Shown: positions 1 to 7,909 of the stretch, in pieces
Position numbering within the stretch: position 1 is the stretch's first letter
Layout of the letters: every line of letters begins with the position of its first letter
Assembly: GCA_903882935.1 (NCBI GenBank)
Contig: CAIRZB010000001.1
Coordinates: forward strand, 124,001-188,000
DNA: 64,000 nucleotides
Source: an uncultured Parafilimonas sp.
GTDB taxonomy: Bacteria > Bacteroidota > Bacteroidia > Chitinophagales > Chitinophagaceae
Direction: 5' to 3'
Translations under genes and position numbers: made by a program
Notes under the pieces: generated by a model
What the model was told of the DNA's origin: nothing
What the model saw: only the letters and a program-made list of their open reading frames with translations
Databases searched by the model: none

Positions 1-1463
1 CGGTGGCAGTGGCAGCCCACACCGGCATTGGCACATTACCCATATTATACTTTGGCACAGAAGAACAAAAGCAAAAATATATACCCAAACTGGCAACCGG
101 CGAGTGGAAGGGCAGCTACGGCCTAACCGAGCCTAACAGCGGGAGCGATGCGCTGGGTGCAAAAACAACGGCTAAACTGAGCGATGACGGAAAGCATTAT
201 TTGTTAAATGGCCAAAAATGCTGGATAACAAACGGCGGTTTTGCCGACGTGTACACCGTGTTTGCCAAAATTGACGGCGATAAATTTACCGGCTTTATTG
301 TGGAGCGTGGCTATGAAGGCTTTACCCTGGGGCCGGAGGAACATAAAATGGGCATCAAAGGCTCTTCCACCGTGCAGCTTTATTTTCAGGATTGCAAAGT
401 GCCTGTTGAAAATGTGCTGGGCGAAATTGGCAGGGGGCATATTATTGCGTTCAACATACTAAACATTGGCCGCCTAAAGCTATGCGCGGCTACGATTGGT
501 GCCAGCAAGCGCGCAACCAGCGAAACCGTTCAATATGCGGCCACCCGCGAGCAATTTAAAACCGCCATTGCCAATTTTGGTGCCATAAAACATAAGCTGG
601 CCGAAATGGCCATCCGTATTTGGGTGGGCGAAAGCGGTGTGTACCGTGCTGCCCAATGGATTAACGAGAAGGAGCACGAACTGCAGGCATCGGGCTTTAC
701 CACTGCCAAGGCATTACTGGGGGCCGCAGAAGAATACGCCATTGAGTGTGCCATTTTAAAAGTGTTTGGCAGCGAAGTGCTGAACTATGTTGTAGATGAA
801 GGCGTGCAAGTATATGGCGGTAACGGCTTTAGCGACGAATATTTGATTAGCAAGGCTTACAGGGATGCGCGGATTAACCGCATATTTGAAGGCACTAACG
901 AAATAAACCGCCTGCTTACCTTAGATATGACGCTGAAAAGGGCATTGAAAGGCAAACTGGACCTGCTTGGCCCCGCCATGGCCGTTAGCAAGGAGCTAAT
1001 GAGCATTCCCGATTTTAGCAACGATGACGATACGCCTTTTGGAAAGGAGAAAAAATACATTGTAAACTTTAAAAAAGCGATTCTTTTGGTGGCCGGTGCC
1101 GCAGTACAAAAGCTGATGATGAGCCTAGACAAAGAGCAAGAAATTTTGATGAATATTGCCGATATGGCCATTGAAACCTACCATGTTGAAAGTGCCTTGC
1201 TAAGGGTGATAAAGCTGGTGGAAAGAAACGGCGAAGTGGCGGAAAGCCTTAAAATTGATATTGTACGCACCTATTTATACGATGCCGCAGACCGTATTAA
1301 CAAAGCTGCAAAGGACGCACTGAACAGCTTTGCAGAAGGTGATGAGTTACGGATGATGCACATTGGCATAAAACGGTTTACCAAAGTAGAGCCCTTTAAC
1401 ACCAAAGAAGCCCGCCGAAGAATATCGGAAAAACTGGTGGCAGAAAACAGGTATTGTTTTTAA
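1..1463 (+). CDS. Acyl-CoA dehydrogenase, C-terminal part (5' end outside window)
   Basis: FAD-dependent acyl-CoA dehydrogenase of fatty-acid beta-oxidation, forming a trans-2-enoyl-CoA and passing electrons to ETF. The window opens inside the gene, in frame from base 3; roughly the first 110 residues are missing if the usual length near 600 aa holds. Visible family motifs are YGLTEPNSGSDA and CWITNGG of the middle FAD/substrate domain, and YGGNGFSDEY followed by RIFEGTNEINR. The Glu of FEGT (about base 888) is where medium- and very-long-chain enzymes carry the catalytic base. An extra C-terminal helical domain of about 160 residues follows, as in VLCAD-like bacterial enzymes. It ends in a TAA and a separate gene follows. 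Chain-length specificity cannot be read from the sequence. Confidence 0.93.
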   Translation, partial: VAVAAHTGIGTLPILYFGTEEQKQKYIPKLATGEWKGSYGLTEPNSGSDALGAKTTAKLSDDGKHYLLNGQKCWITNGGFADVYTVFAKIDGDKFTGFIVERGYEGFTLGPEEHKMGIKGSSTVQLYFQDCKVPVENVLGEIGRGHIIAFNILNIGRLKLCAATIGASKRATSETVQYAATREQFKTAIANFGAIKHKLAEMAIRIWVGESGVYRAAQWINEKEHELQASGFTTAKALLGAAEEYAIECAILKVFGSEVLNYVVDEGVQVYGGNGFSDEYLISKAYRDARINRIFEGTNEINRLLTLDMTLKRALKGKLDLLGPAMAVSKELMSIPDFSNDDDTPFGKEKKYIVNFKKAILLVAGAAVQKLMMSLDKEQEILMNIADMAIETYHVESALLRVIKLVERNGEVAESLKIDIVRTYLYDAADRINKAAKDALNSFAEGDELRMMHIGIKRFTKVEPFNTKEARRRISEKLVAENRYCF

Positions 1464-1531
1464 ATAATGTTGGCTTTGCAGTTTAAAAGCAAAACCAATA
1501 TTTTTTGTTGAATAGTATGCCATGTGCCAAT

Positions 1532-1539
1532 TAATTTTA
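1532..1539 (+). promoter_or_regulatory. Candidate -7 promoter box (TAATTTTA)
   Basis: TAATTTTA differs from the Bacteroidota -7 consensus TAnnTTTG only in the last base. It lies 14 bp before the preferred ATG of the GT4 gene, which implies a very short leader. No convincing -33 element was identified. Confidence 0.35.
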
Positions 1540-1553
1540 CCGAAACAACCTGC

Positions 1554-2570
1554 ATGGCACGCACAATAATTTATATAGATAATTTTTTAACAGCCCACGG
1601 CCATACCCCCACCACGGGTGAGGTGTTGACCAAGTTGTTTGAGAAAAACGGCTATGCTGTAATTAGGGCGGGTACCAAAAAGGGCAAGCCAGCCCGCCTG
1701 GCGGAGATGCTTGGCATTATTGCCAAAAACAGGCAGGCAGTGGTGTTGATAGCAACCTACAGTACCAGTGCTTTTTATTTTGCATGGGCTGCCGCACAAC
1801 TATGCCGGCTGTTGGGCATTATATACTTACCCTGCCTGCATGGCGGCAACCTGCCAAACAGAATAAAAAACAACCCAATTTTAAGCAGGCAGGTATTTGG
1901 CCATAGCCGCACGAATATTGTTGTGTCTGGCTATTTGCAAAATGCGGTGCAGGCAAAGGGCTGGCCCAGCGTGCTTATCCCCAATAACATCAACATAAAC
2001 GCATACCCTTATTTGCACAGGGCAGCTGTTAGGCCCCGCTTGCTTTGGGTTCGCTCTTTCCACAATATTTATAACCCAGGGCTGGCGGTAAAGTTGGTGG
2101 CAGACTTGCTACAAACATATCCAGATGCCATGCTTACCATGGTGGGCCCCGACAAGGATGGCAGCCTAGCCGAATGCAAAAAACTGGCGGAAGAATTAGG
2201 GGTAACCGGCATCATACACTTTACAGGCAGATTAACCGTGCAGGAATGGGTTGAACTTTCTGCCCGACACGATATTTTTATCAATACAACCAATTTTGAC
2301 AACCTGCCCGTAAGTGTAATTGAAGCGATGGCCCTGGGTATGCCCGTTGTAAGCACAAATGTTGGCGGGCTGCAATACCTGATAACCCACCAAGTAGATG
2401 GTATTTTGGTACCACCCGGCGATGCCGGGGCTTTTGCAGCGCAAATTGAATATTTGGTAAACAACCCCACAGCCACCAGCGCAATAAGCACACAAGCAAG
2501 AAGGGAAGCCAGCCGTTACAGCGAAGAAATAGTCATGCAGCAATGGCGGCAGCTTTTGGATGCGTTATAG
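1554..2570 (+). CDS. Glycosyltransferase family 4 (GT-B fold)
   Basis: Retaining GT-B glycosyltransferase that moves a sugar from an activated donor to an envelope glycan or lipid acceptor; the acceptor is unknown. The C-terminal donor domain carries the GT4 signature near residues 250-280: DNLPVSVIEAMALG, then GMPVVSTNVGG. In the usual E-x7-E pattern the first acidic residue is Asp here. I start it at ATG 1554 (MARTIIYIDNF), which leads directly into the first beta strand; the frame is open to a GTG at 1524 that adds only ten unlikely residues. The length (338 aa) is normal for GT4. It heads a co-directional group with an LpxL-like acyltransferase and a GT2 enzyme, which suggests lipid-linked polysaccharide or glycolipid synthesis. 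Confidence 0.88.
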   Translation: MARTIIYIDNFLTAHGHTPTTGEVLTKLFEKNGYAVIRAGTKKGKPARLAEMLGIIAKNRQAVVLIATYSTSAFYFAWAAAQLCRLLGIIYLPCLHGGNLPNRIKNNPILSRQVFGHSRTNIVVSGYLQNAVQAKGWPSVLIPNNININAYPYLHRAAVRPRLLWVRSFHNIYNPGLAVKLVADLLQTYPDAMLTMVGPDKDGSLAECKKLAEELGVTGIIHFTGRLTVQEWVELSARHDIFINTTNFDNLPVSVIEAMALGMPVVSTNVGGLQYLITHQVDGILVPPGDAGAFAAQIEYLVNNPTATSAISTQARREASRYSEEIVMQQWRQLLDAL

Positions 2571-2755
2571 TGCTGTACAATAGAATGTAGGCTGTAATAC
2601 CTTACGGCACCACAGCATATTTGCAAAACTAGGTTCAGCACAAATTGCTCTCCAACGTTAAGTAACTAAAGCCACACGCGGTGTACAGTAAACAGCCTAA
2701 ACCCAAGCGCACACCTCCGGTTGAGAACAATATTGCATAGAAAAGCATTTGTTAT

Positions 2756-2763
2756 TAATTTTG
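2756..2763 (+). promoter_or_regulatory. -7 promoter box TAATTTTG
   Basis: Exact match to the Bacteroidota sigma-A -7 consensus TAnnTTTG, with a TATTG about 20 bp upstream as a weak -33 element. The expected transcription start (about 5-7 bp downstream) nearly coincides with the acyltransferase ATG at 2771, so the mRNA may be leaderless or almost so. Confidence 0.5.
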
Positions 2764-2770
2764 CAGGCCT

Positions 2771-3649
2771 ATGTATTACATCATATATGGTTTTTTGTAT
2801 GGGTTTTCGTTACTTCCTTTCAGGGTAATATATATTATATCCGATTTTTTTTACTGCCTAATATACTACGTGGTACGCTACAGGCGCGTTGTGGTTGATA
2901 AGAACCTTGCGATAGCCTTTCCTGAAAAAAGCGTTGAGGAGCGCAATAAAATTGCCAAGCAGTTTTATAAAAACTTTACCGATAACTTTATTGAAAGCGT
3001 AAAGCTGCTCTCTATTTCAAAAAAAGAGTTGAATAAACGGTTTACCGCAAATTATGACGTTATCAACAATGTGTATTCATCCGGCAAAAGTGTTCAGATA
3101 CATTTGGGGCACCAATTCAACTGGGAAATTGCGTATTCTGCCAATGCCACCAACCTGCAATACGTTTTGATGGGCGTTTACATGCCCATTACCAATAAAT
3201 ATTTTGACAGGCTTTTTAAGCACTTACGCACCCGGTTTAATACCGTACTTATACCAGCCAACGATTTTAAGGCGAAATTTTACCCCTACTCAAAACAACA
3301 ATACGCCCTTGGGCTGGTTGCAGACCAAAGCCCGCCAAAGCCACAGCAAGCCTATTGGGCAAACTTTTTCGGCCGGTTAACGGCTTTTGTAAAAGGCCCG
3401 GAAAAGGGGGCCTGCCTTAACGACACAGCCGTTATTTTTACAAAGTTTAAAAAAATAAAAAGGGGCTACTACCAAGGGCATAACCTGCTTTTTACGATGG
3501 AGCCTAACAGATTGGCCCCCGGGGAAATTACCCGCGCGATGGTGCAATTTATTGAAGACTCCGTTAGGGAAGACCCGGCTAATTACCTATGGACGCACAG
3601 GCGGTGGAAACAAGATTTTGACGAAAAATATAGGGAGAATGTAATTTAA
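2771..3649 (+). CDS. Lysophospholipid/lipid A acyltransferase (LpxL/HtrB family)
   Basis: Membrane-bound acyltransferase that would transfer an acyl chain to lipid A or another envelope lipid at the inner face of the cytoplasmic membrane. The family's H-x4-E catalytic motif is clear in HLGHQFNWE, about residues 113-121. The N-terminus is hydrophobic and aromatic (first ~40 residues) and should anchor it to the membrane; later family features include VADQSPP and FFGRLTAFVKGPEKGA. The length (292 aa) is typical. It follows the GT4 gene by 200 bp and precedes a GT2 gene by 44 bp on the same strand. Whether the acceptor is lipid A or an aminolipid cannot be decided here. Confidence 0.88.
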   Translation: MYYIIYGFLYGFSLLPFRVIYIISDFFYCLIYYVVRYRRVVVDKNLAIAFPEKSVEERNKIAKQFYKNFTDNFIESVKLLSISKKELNKRFTANYDVINNVYSSGKSVQIHLGHQFNWEIAYSANATNLQYVLMGVYMPITNKYFDRLFKHLRTRFNTVLIPANDFKAKFYPYSKQQYALGLVADQSPPKPQQAYWANFFGRLTAFVKGPEKGACLNDTAVIFTKFKKIKRGYYQGHNLLFTMEPNRLAPGEITRAMVQFIEDSVREDPANYLWTHRRWKQDFDEKYRENVI

Positions 3650-3693
3650 CGTTTAGGTAGCGCAACATTTCTTTCATTTTTAATGCAATAACA

Positions 3694-4593
3694 ATGGCAC
3701 TTGGCACAATAACCACCGTACGGCGGATGGCTGCAAAACCGCAGCAGTTTTCCATACTTATACCTTCTTGGAACAACCTGCCCTATTTAAAACTGTGCAT
3801 TGAAAGCATTAGAAAAAATTCGCATTTTGCCAACCAGATCATTGTTCATGTAAACGAAGGCATTGACGGCACCCTTGACTGGTTAGCGCTGCAACCAGAC
3901 GTAAGCTATACCCACAGTGCCCAAAACATAGGCGTATGTTATGCACTTAATTTGGGCCGTGACCTTGTTGCCACCGACTATATTTTGTACATGAACGACG
4001 ATATGTACGCCTGCCATGACTGGGATTTGGCATTGGCGCAAGAAATTGCGCAAATAGGCCATAACTTATTTTTTTTATCAGCCACTACCATTGAGCCTGC
4101 TAAACCGCACATAGCGGTAATTAATGCCGGCTTTGGAACCAGTATTGATAATTTTGAAGAAGCAAGATTGCTAACCACATTTAATGAGCCAAAACATTAC
4201 GATTGGCAAGGGGCTACTTGGCCGCCAAATGTTGTGCATAAACAGCTTTGGGATTTGGTAGGCGGCTATAGTACGGAGTTTTCCCCGGGTATGTATTCCG
4301 ACCCTGATTTCTCGATGAAATTATGGCAAGCCGGGGTACGTCTTTTTAAAGGGGTGGCCGCAAGCCGGGTGTACCATTTTGGTTCGGTTTCGGTAACCCG
4401 GGTAAAACGCAACAAGGGCTATTACACTTTTATCGCAAAATGGGGCATTACCTCCAGCACTTTTACTAAATACTATTTACACCGTGGCGACCAGTTTACA
4501 GGGCCATTACTAGAGCCCACCTTAAGTGCTTTCATTAACATAAAGAACGCATTTAAACGGTTATCAATGCTAATAAACAAAACAGGTAAGTGA
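3694..4593 (+). CDS. Glycosyltransferase family 2 (GT-A fold)
   Basis: Inverting GT-A enzyme using a nucleotide sugar. The N-terminal Rossmann-like domain starts with FSILIPSWNNLPYLKLCIES, and the metal/nucleotide motif is LYMNDDMY, where NDD takes the DxD position. A later GGYSTEFSPGMYSDPDFS segment matches the acceptor-side region of many GT2 proteins. I keep ATG 3694; ATG 3727 (MAAKPQQFS) is equally plausible and would drop 11 basic residues. It lies 44 bp after the acyltransferase, so the two are probably cotranscribed. The TGA stop is inside a terminator hairpin. The sugar and acceptor are unknown. Confidence 0.88.
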   Translation: MALGTITTVRRMAAKPQQFSILIPSWNNLPYLKLCIESIRKNSHFANQIIVHVNEGIDGTLDWLALQPDVSYTHSAQNIGVCYALNLGRDLVATDYILYMNDDMYACHDWDLALAQEIAQIGHNLFFLSATTIEPAKPHIAVINAGFGTSIDNFEEARLLTTFNEPKHYDWQGATWPPNVVHKQLWDLVGGYSTEFSPGMYSDPDFSMKLWQAGVRLFKGVAASRVYHFGSVSVTRVKRNKGYYTFIAKWGITSSTFTKYYLHRGDQFTGPLLEPTLSAFINIKNAFKRLSMLINKTGK

Positions 4594-4607
4594 TTAGCTT
4601 ACCTGTT
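4581..4607 (+). terminator. Hairpin terminator overlapping GT2 stop codon
   Basis: Perfect 10-bp inverted repeat, AACAGGTAAG and CTTACCTGTT, with a 7-nt loop that contains the TGA stop of the GT2 gene. It is followed by CTATTAAAC, not a strong T-run. Lying between convergent genes, it may serve both directions. Confidence 0.6.
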
Positions 4608-4641
4608 CTATTAAACAAAAAACGAACGTATTATAATTTTT

Positions 4642-5901
4642 CTACCGCGCCTCGGCCATATGTGGTATAAACTCCACTTTATAGGCACCCTCGTCAAGCT
4701 TGGCCTTGGTTTCGCTAAAAGCCGTTAGGGTAAGTTCAATATCTTCATCGGTGTGTGATGCAGTAGGTATAAGCCGGTAAATAATATGCCCTTTTGGTAT
4801 AACAGGGTACACCACAATTGAGCAGAAGATACCGTAGTTTTCCCGCAGGTCCATCACCATGGCGGTTGCTTCTTCCACACCGCCTTTCATGTACACCGGC
4901 GTAACCATGGTGTTGGTATTGCCAATGTCAAAACCGCGCTCTCTTAAGCCGTTTTGCAGCTTTAGCGCATTGTGCCAAAGCTTTTTACGCAGTTCGGGCA
5001 TGGTACGCAGCATGTCAAGCCTTTTTAAATTGCCCACAACAATAGGCATCGGAAGGCTTTTGGCAAATATTTGCGAACGTATGTTATATCTAATGTAATC
5101 TATTATCACCCTTGGCCCTGCTGTAAATGCGCCAATGGAGGCCATTGACTTGGCAAAGGTGGAAAAATACAGGTCAATCCCGTCTTGGCAGCCTTGGGCT
5201 TCACCGGCACCGGCACCCCGTTCGCCCAATGTGCCAAAGCCATGCGCATCATCCACCAACAAGCGAAAATCAAACTTGCTTTTTAACGCGATAATCTCTT
5301 TCAGTTTGCCCTGGTCGCCGGCCATGCCAAAAACACCTTCGGTAATAACCAAAATACCGCCTCGGCCTTGTTTTTCAATCAAAGCGGCACTGCGTTCCAT
5401 TTGCTTTTCAAAATCTTCTATATCGTTGTGCTTAAATACATATCGGTGGCCGGGGTGCAGGCGTAGGCCGTCAATAATACAGGCATGGCTTTCCGCATCA
5501 TATACAATCACATCGTGGCGGCCACAAAGCGCGTCAATCGCACTCATAATGCCTTGGTAACCATAGTTCATCAATATGGCATCTTCCTTCTCCACAAATT
5601 CCGCAAGTTCTCTTTCCAGCTGTTCGTGGTAGTTGCTATTGCCGCTCATCATCCTTGCACCCATGGGCAATGCCAAGCCAAATTGCGCGGATGCGTCTGC
5701 GTCTACCTTCCGTATGGCCGGGTGGTTTGCCAAGCCAAGGTAATTGTTCAGGCTCCACACAATCATTTCCTTGCCGCGAAAACCCATGCGGCTGCCAATT
5801 TCGCCTTCCAGTTTGGGGAATGCAAAATAACCGTGTGCCCTTTCCCTGTGCTGCCCAATAGGGCCGTAATTCTTAATCAATCGTTCAAAAATATCTGCCA
5901 T
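4642..5901 (-). CDS. Alpha-oxoamine synthase family PLP enzyme (serine palmitoyltransferase / cysteate acyltransferase / KBL type)
   Basis: PLP-dependent fold-type I enzyme that condenses an amino acid with an acyl thioester with loss of CO2. The family includes serine palmitoyltransferase, 8-amino-7-oxononanoate synthase, 2-amino-3-ketobutyrate CoA ligase and the cysteate acyltransferases of sulfonolipid synthesis. Visible motifs are WSLNNYLGLANHP, AESHACIIDGLR (cofactor-stacking His), LLVDDAHGFGTLGERGAG, and STFAKSMASIGAF with the Schiff-base Lys. The length is 419 aa. No bio, tdh or kbl partner gene is adjacent, which speaks against biotin synthesis or threonine breakdown. I infer a role in sphingolipid or sulfonolipid base synthesis, typical of Bacteroidota, but the substrate is not resolved. 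Confidence 0.85.
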   Translation of the reverse strand: MADIFERLIKNYGPIGQHRERAHGYFAFPKLEGEIGSRMGFRGKEMIVWSLNNYLGLANHPAIRKVDADASAQFGLALPMGARMMSGNSNYHEQLERELAEFVEKEDAILMNYGYQGIMSAIDALCGRHDVIVYDAESHACIIDGLRLHPGHRYVFKHNDIEDFEKQMERSAALIEKQGRGGILVITEGVFGMAGDQGKLKEIIALKSKFDFRLLVDDAHGFGTLGERGAGAGEAQGCQDGIDLYFSTFAKSMASIGAFTAGPRVIIDYIRYNIRSQIFAKSLPMPIVVGNLKRLDMLRTMPELRKKLWHNALKLQNGLRERGFDIGNTNTMVTPVYMKGGVEEATAMVMDLRENYGIFCSIVVYPVIPKGHIIYRLIPTASHTDEDIELTLTAFSETKAKLDEGAYKVEFIPHMAEAR

Positions 5902-6482
5902 GTATATCCGGGTTTTAAATGTTTTGCAATTGTTGTGCCGCTAACAGCTATTCTGTTTCTGCCCACCTTGCCTAAAGCATACACATACCTTAAAAAAGAC
6001 AATGAAGGCGGCTGCTGGAGTTGGACTGGTTTGAGACTGGCGCAATAGCACGGCAAACTAAAGTGCTTGTTTTTTGCCTTAGCTGCAAAAATAAGCAAAA
6101 CAAACTAACGGCCATAAGCAATATTTTAACCAAGCTAGGAGGGGGAAGAATGGGTTTGGCAAAATGGGCATAAAAAAGCCCGGGTTGTAAAACCGCAGGC
6201 AAAGGGTGAATTTTCAAATCAAATGCCGCAACGGCCTTCCATAATAAACAAGCAGTCAAAAAACAGCCAAAGTATCCTTATGAGACACATAAAAAAAATA
6301 TTTTGCTGCATAACAATCAAATACTTTTGAAGAATTGTTACTTAATAATTGCTGGTTACAAGTTGCCAGTGACTGGTTTATTGCGAACGATTTAAGGGAA
6401 GGGTTTGCAACTGGCTAACAGAAGCCCGTAACCTGTATCCTGCAACTTGTAACTTGCAACTTTTAACCAAGAAAGAAGATTG
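5902..6482. other. 581-bp intergenic region
   Basis: It separates the divergent alpha-oxoamine synthase and cinA genes. I see no convincing coding ORF or RNA gene. It holds a TAACAAT/ATTGTTA inverted pair (6311-6340) and a short-word repeat element near 6353-6467, described separately. Promoters for both neighbours should lie here but no exact TAnnTTTG box was found. Confidence 0.6.
6353..6467. repeat. Short-word intergenic repeat with inverted copies (AACTTGTAAC type)
   Basis: The word GCAACTTGTAAC (6442-6453), followed by CTTGCAACTTTTAAC, is preceded about 75 bp upstream by its exact inverse GTTACAAGTTGC (6355-6366). Degenerate relatives (TTTGCAACTGGC, CCCGTAACCTG) fill the interval. It is not coding. 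The architecture matches the repeat loci at 26196, 48539 and 62121, each with a different word. Confidence 0.65.
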
Positions 6483-7742
6483 ATGGAAAAGACAACAGTA
6501 TCAATAATAACCATTGGGGATGAATTACTGATTGGCCAGGTAATAGACACCAATAGCGCATGGATGGCGCAGCAGCTAAACAAAGCTGGCTTATGGGTGC
6601 AACACCGTGTGGCCGTGGGCGATGTGTGGGATGATATTTGGAATGCCTTGGATGAAGAAGGCAGGCGAAGCGATGTTGTTTTGATTACCGGGGGGCTTGG
6701 CCCTACAGCAGATGATATAACCAAGCCTTTGCTGTGTGAATATTTTGGCGGTAAAATGGTACTGGATGAGGCTACCCTGCAACATGTTACCTATTTGTTT
6801 GAGCAGGTATTTAAACGCCCAGGTGCATTGCTGGAACGCAACCGTAAACAGGCCGAAGTGCCGGATGTGTGCACGGTGCTAAAAAACAACAATGGCACTG
6901 CGCCTGGTATGCTGTTTAATAAAAATGGCAAAATATTCATTAGCATGCCGGGTGTGCCGCATGAGATGAAGGGGTTGATGAACGACCATGTTTTGCCGTT
7001 GCTAAGTGCCCAGTTTGCGTTGCCGTTTATAGGCCACCGCACTGCATTAACGGTAGGCATGGGGGAAAGCATGCTGGCTGAATTGATAAAAGACTGGGAG
7101 GCTGCATTGCCCGCTTTTGTAAAACTGGCCTACTTGCCCAATTACGGCATGGTGCGGCTGCGGCTAACGGCCAGTGGCGAAAAGGATTTGGTTACAAAAA
7201 CACTGGATGAGGCTTTTGCCGAACTAAAGCTTTTGGTAAAAGATATTTTAGTGGCAGACGAAGACATACCGATGGAACAGGTGGTGGGCAGGCTGCTGGC
7301 GGGGTTGGGCAAAACATTATCAACGGCGGAAAGCTGCACCGGCGGCAATATTGCGCACCTTATTACCAGCGTGGCGGGCTCATCAGCTTACTTTCAAGGC
7401 AGTGTGGTTAGCTACGATAACTATATTAAGCACCGGGTGTTGGGTGTTGCTAATGAAACGCTGCAAACCGTGGGTGCTGTTAGCGAGGAAACTGTTAGGC
7501 AAATGGTACAAGGCGTGCTTGCCCTAATGCAAACGGATTACGCCATTGCGGTAAGTGGCATTATGGGGCCAAACGGCGGAACGCCTGACAAGCCTGTGGG
7601 TACTGTTTGGGTTGCTGTGGGAAATAAAGAAAAAGTGGAGGCCCAAAAACTGTTTTTCCGTTTGGACCGGGCAAGAAACATAGAACTCACCTCCATTAAC
7701 GCCCTTAACCTGCTGAGGGTATTTGTACTGCAAAACAGCTGA
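6483..7742 (+). CDS. cinA: CinA family nicotinamide-nucleotide amidase / competence-damage protein
   Basis: Two-domain CinA protein. Residues ~1-170 form a molybdopterin-binding-like (MoCF) domain with TIGDELLIGQVIDTNS and TGGLGPTADD, linked in this family to ADP-ribose pyrophosphatase activity. Residues ~255-415 form the CinA C-terminal domain (NMN deamidase) with STAESCTGG and VSGIMGPNGGTPDKPVGTVW. Together they would recycle nicotinamide mononucleotide and clean up pyridine-nucleotide by-products in the cytoplasm. ATG 6483 is chosen over the in-frame TTG at 6480; a purine-rich GAAAGAAGA just upstream may act as ribosome-binding site. The length (419 aa) is standard. A short-word repeat element lies immediately upstream. 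Confidence 0.93.
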   Translation: MEKTTVSIITIGDELLIGQVIDTNSAWMAQQLNKAGLWVQHRVAVGDVWDDIWNALDEEGRRSDVVLITGGLGPTADDITKPLLCEYFGGKMVLDEATLQHVTYLFEQVFKRPGALLERNRKQAEVPDVCTVLKNNNGTAPGMLFNKNGKIFISMPGVPHEMKGLMNDHVLPLLSAQFALPFIGHRTALTVGMGESMLAELIKDWEAALPAFVKLAYLPNYGMVRLRLTASGEKDLVTKTLDEAFAELKLLVKDILVADEDIPMEQVVGRLLAGLGKTLSTAESCTGGNIAHLITSVAGSSAYFQGSVVSYDNYIKHRVLGVANETLQTVGAVSEETVRQMVQGVLALMQTDYAIAVSGIMGPNGGTPDKPVGTVWVAVGNKEKVEAQKLFFRLDRARNIELTSINALNLLRVFVLQNS

Positions 7743-7909
7743 TAAGGTTTATTGGGGGGGAAACTTTAATTTTGTTGTTTGGTAAGGGTAGCCCAACAGC
7801 CAACTGTTAACGTACAGGCGCAGAACTGGCTATATTAACCTTGCCAAAAGCAAGCGGGGTGGTGAAAACCAGCATCTGCTATTGATAACATTTTTGAAAC
7901 CTACATACA

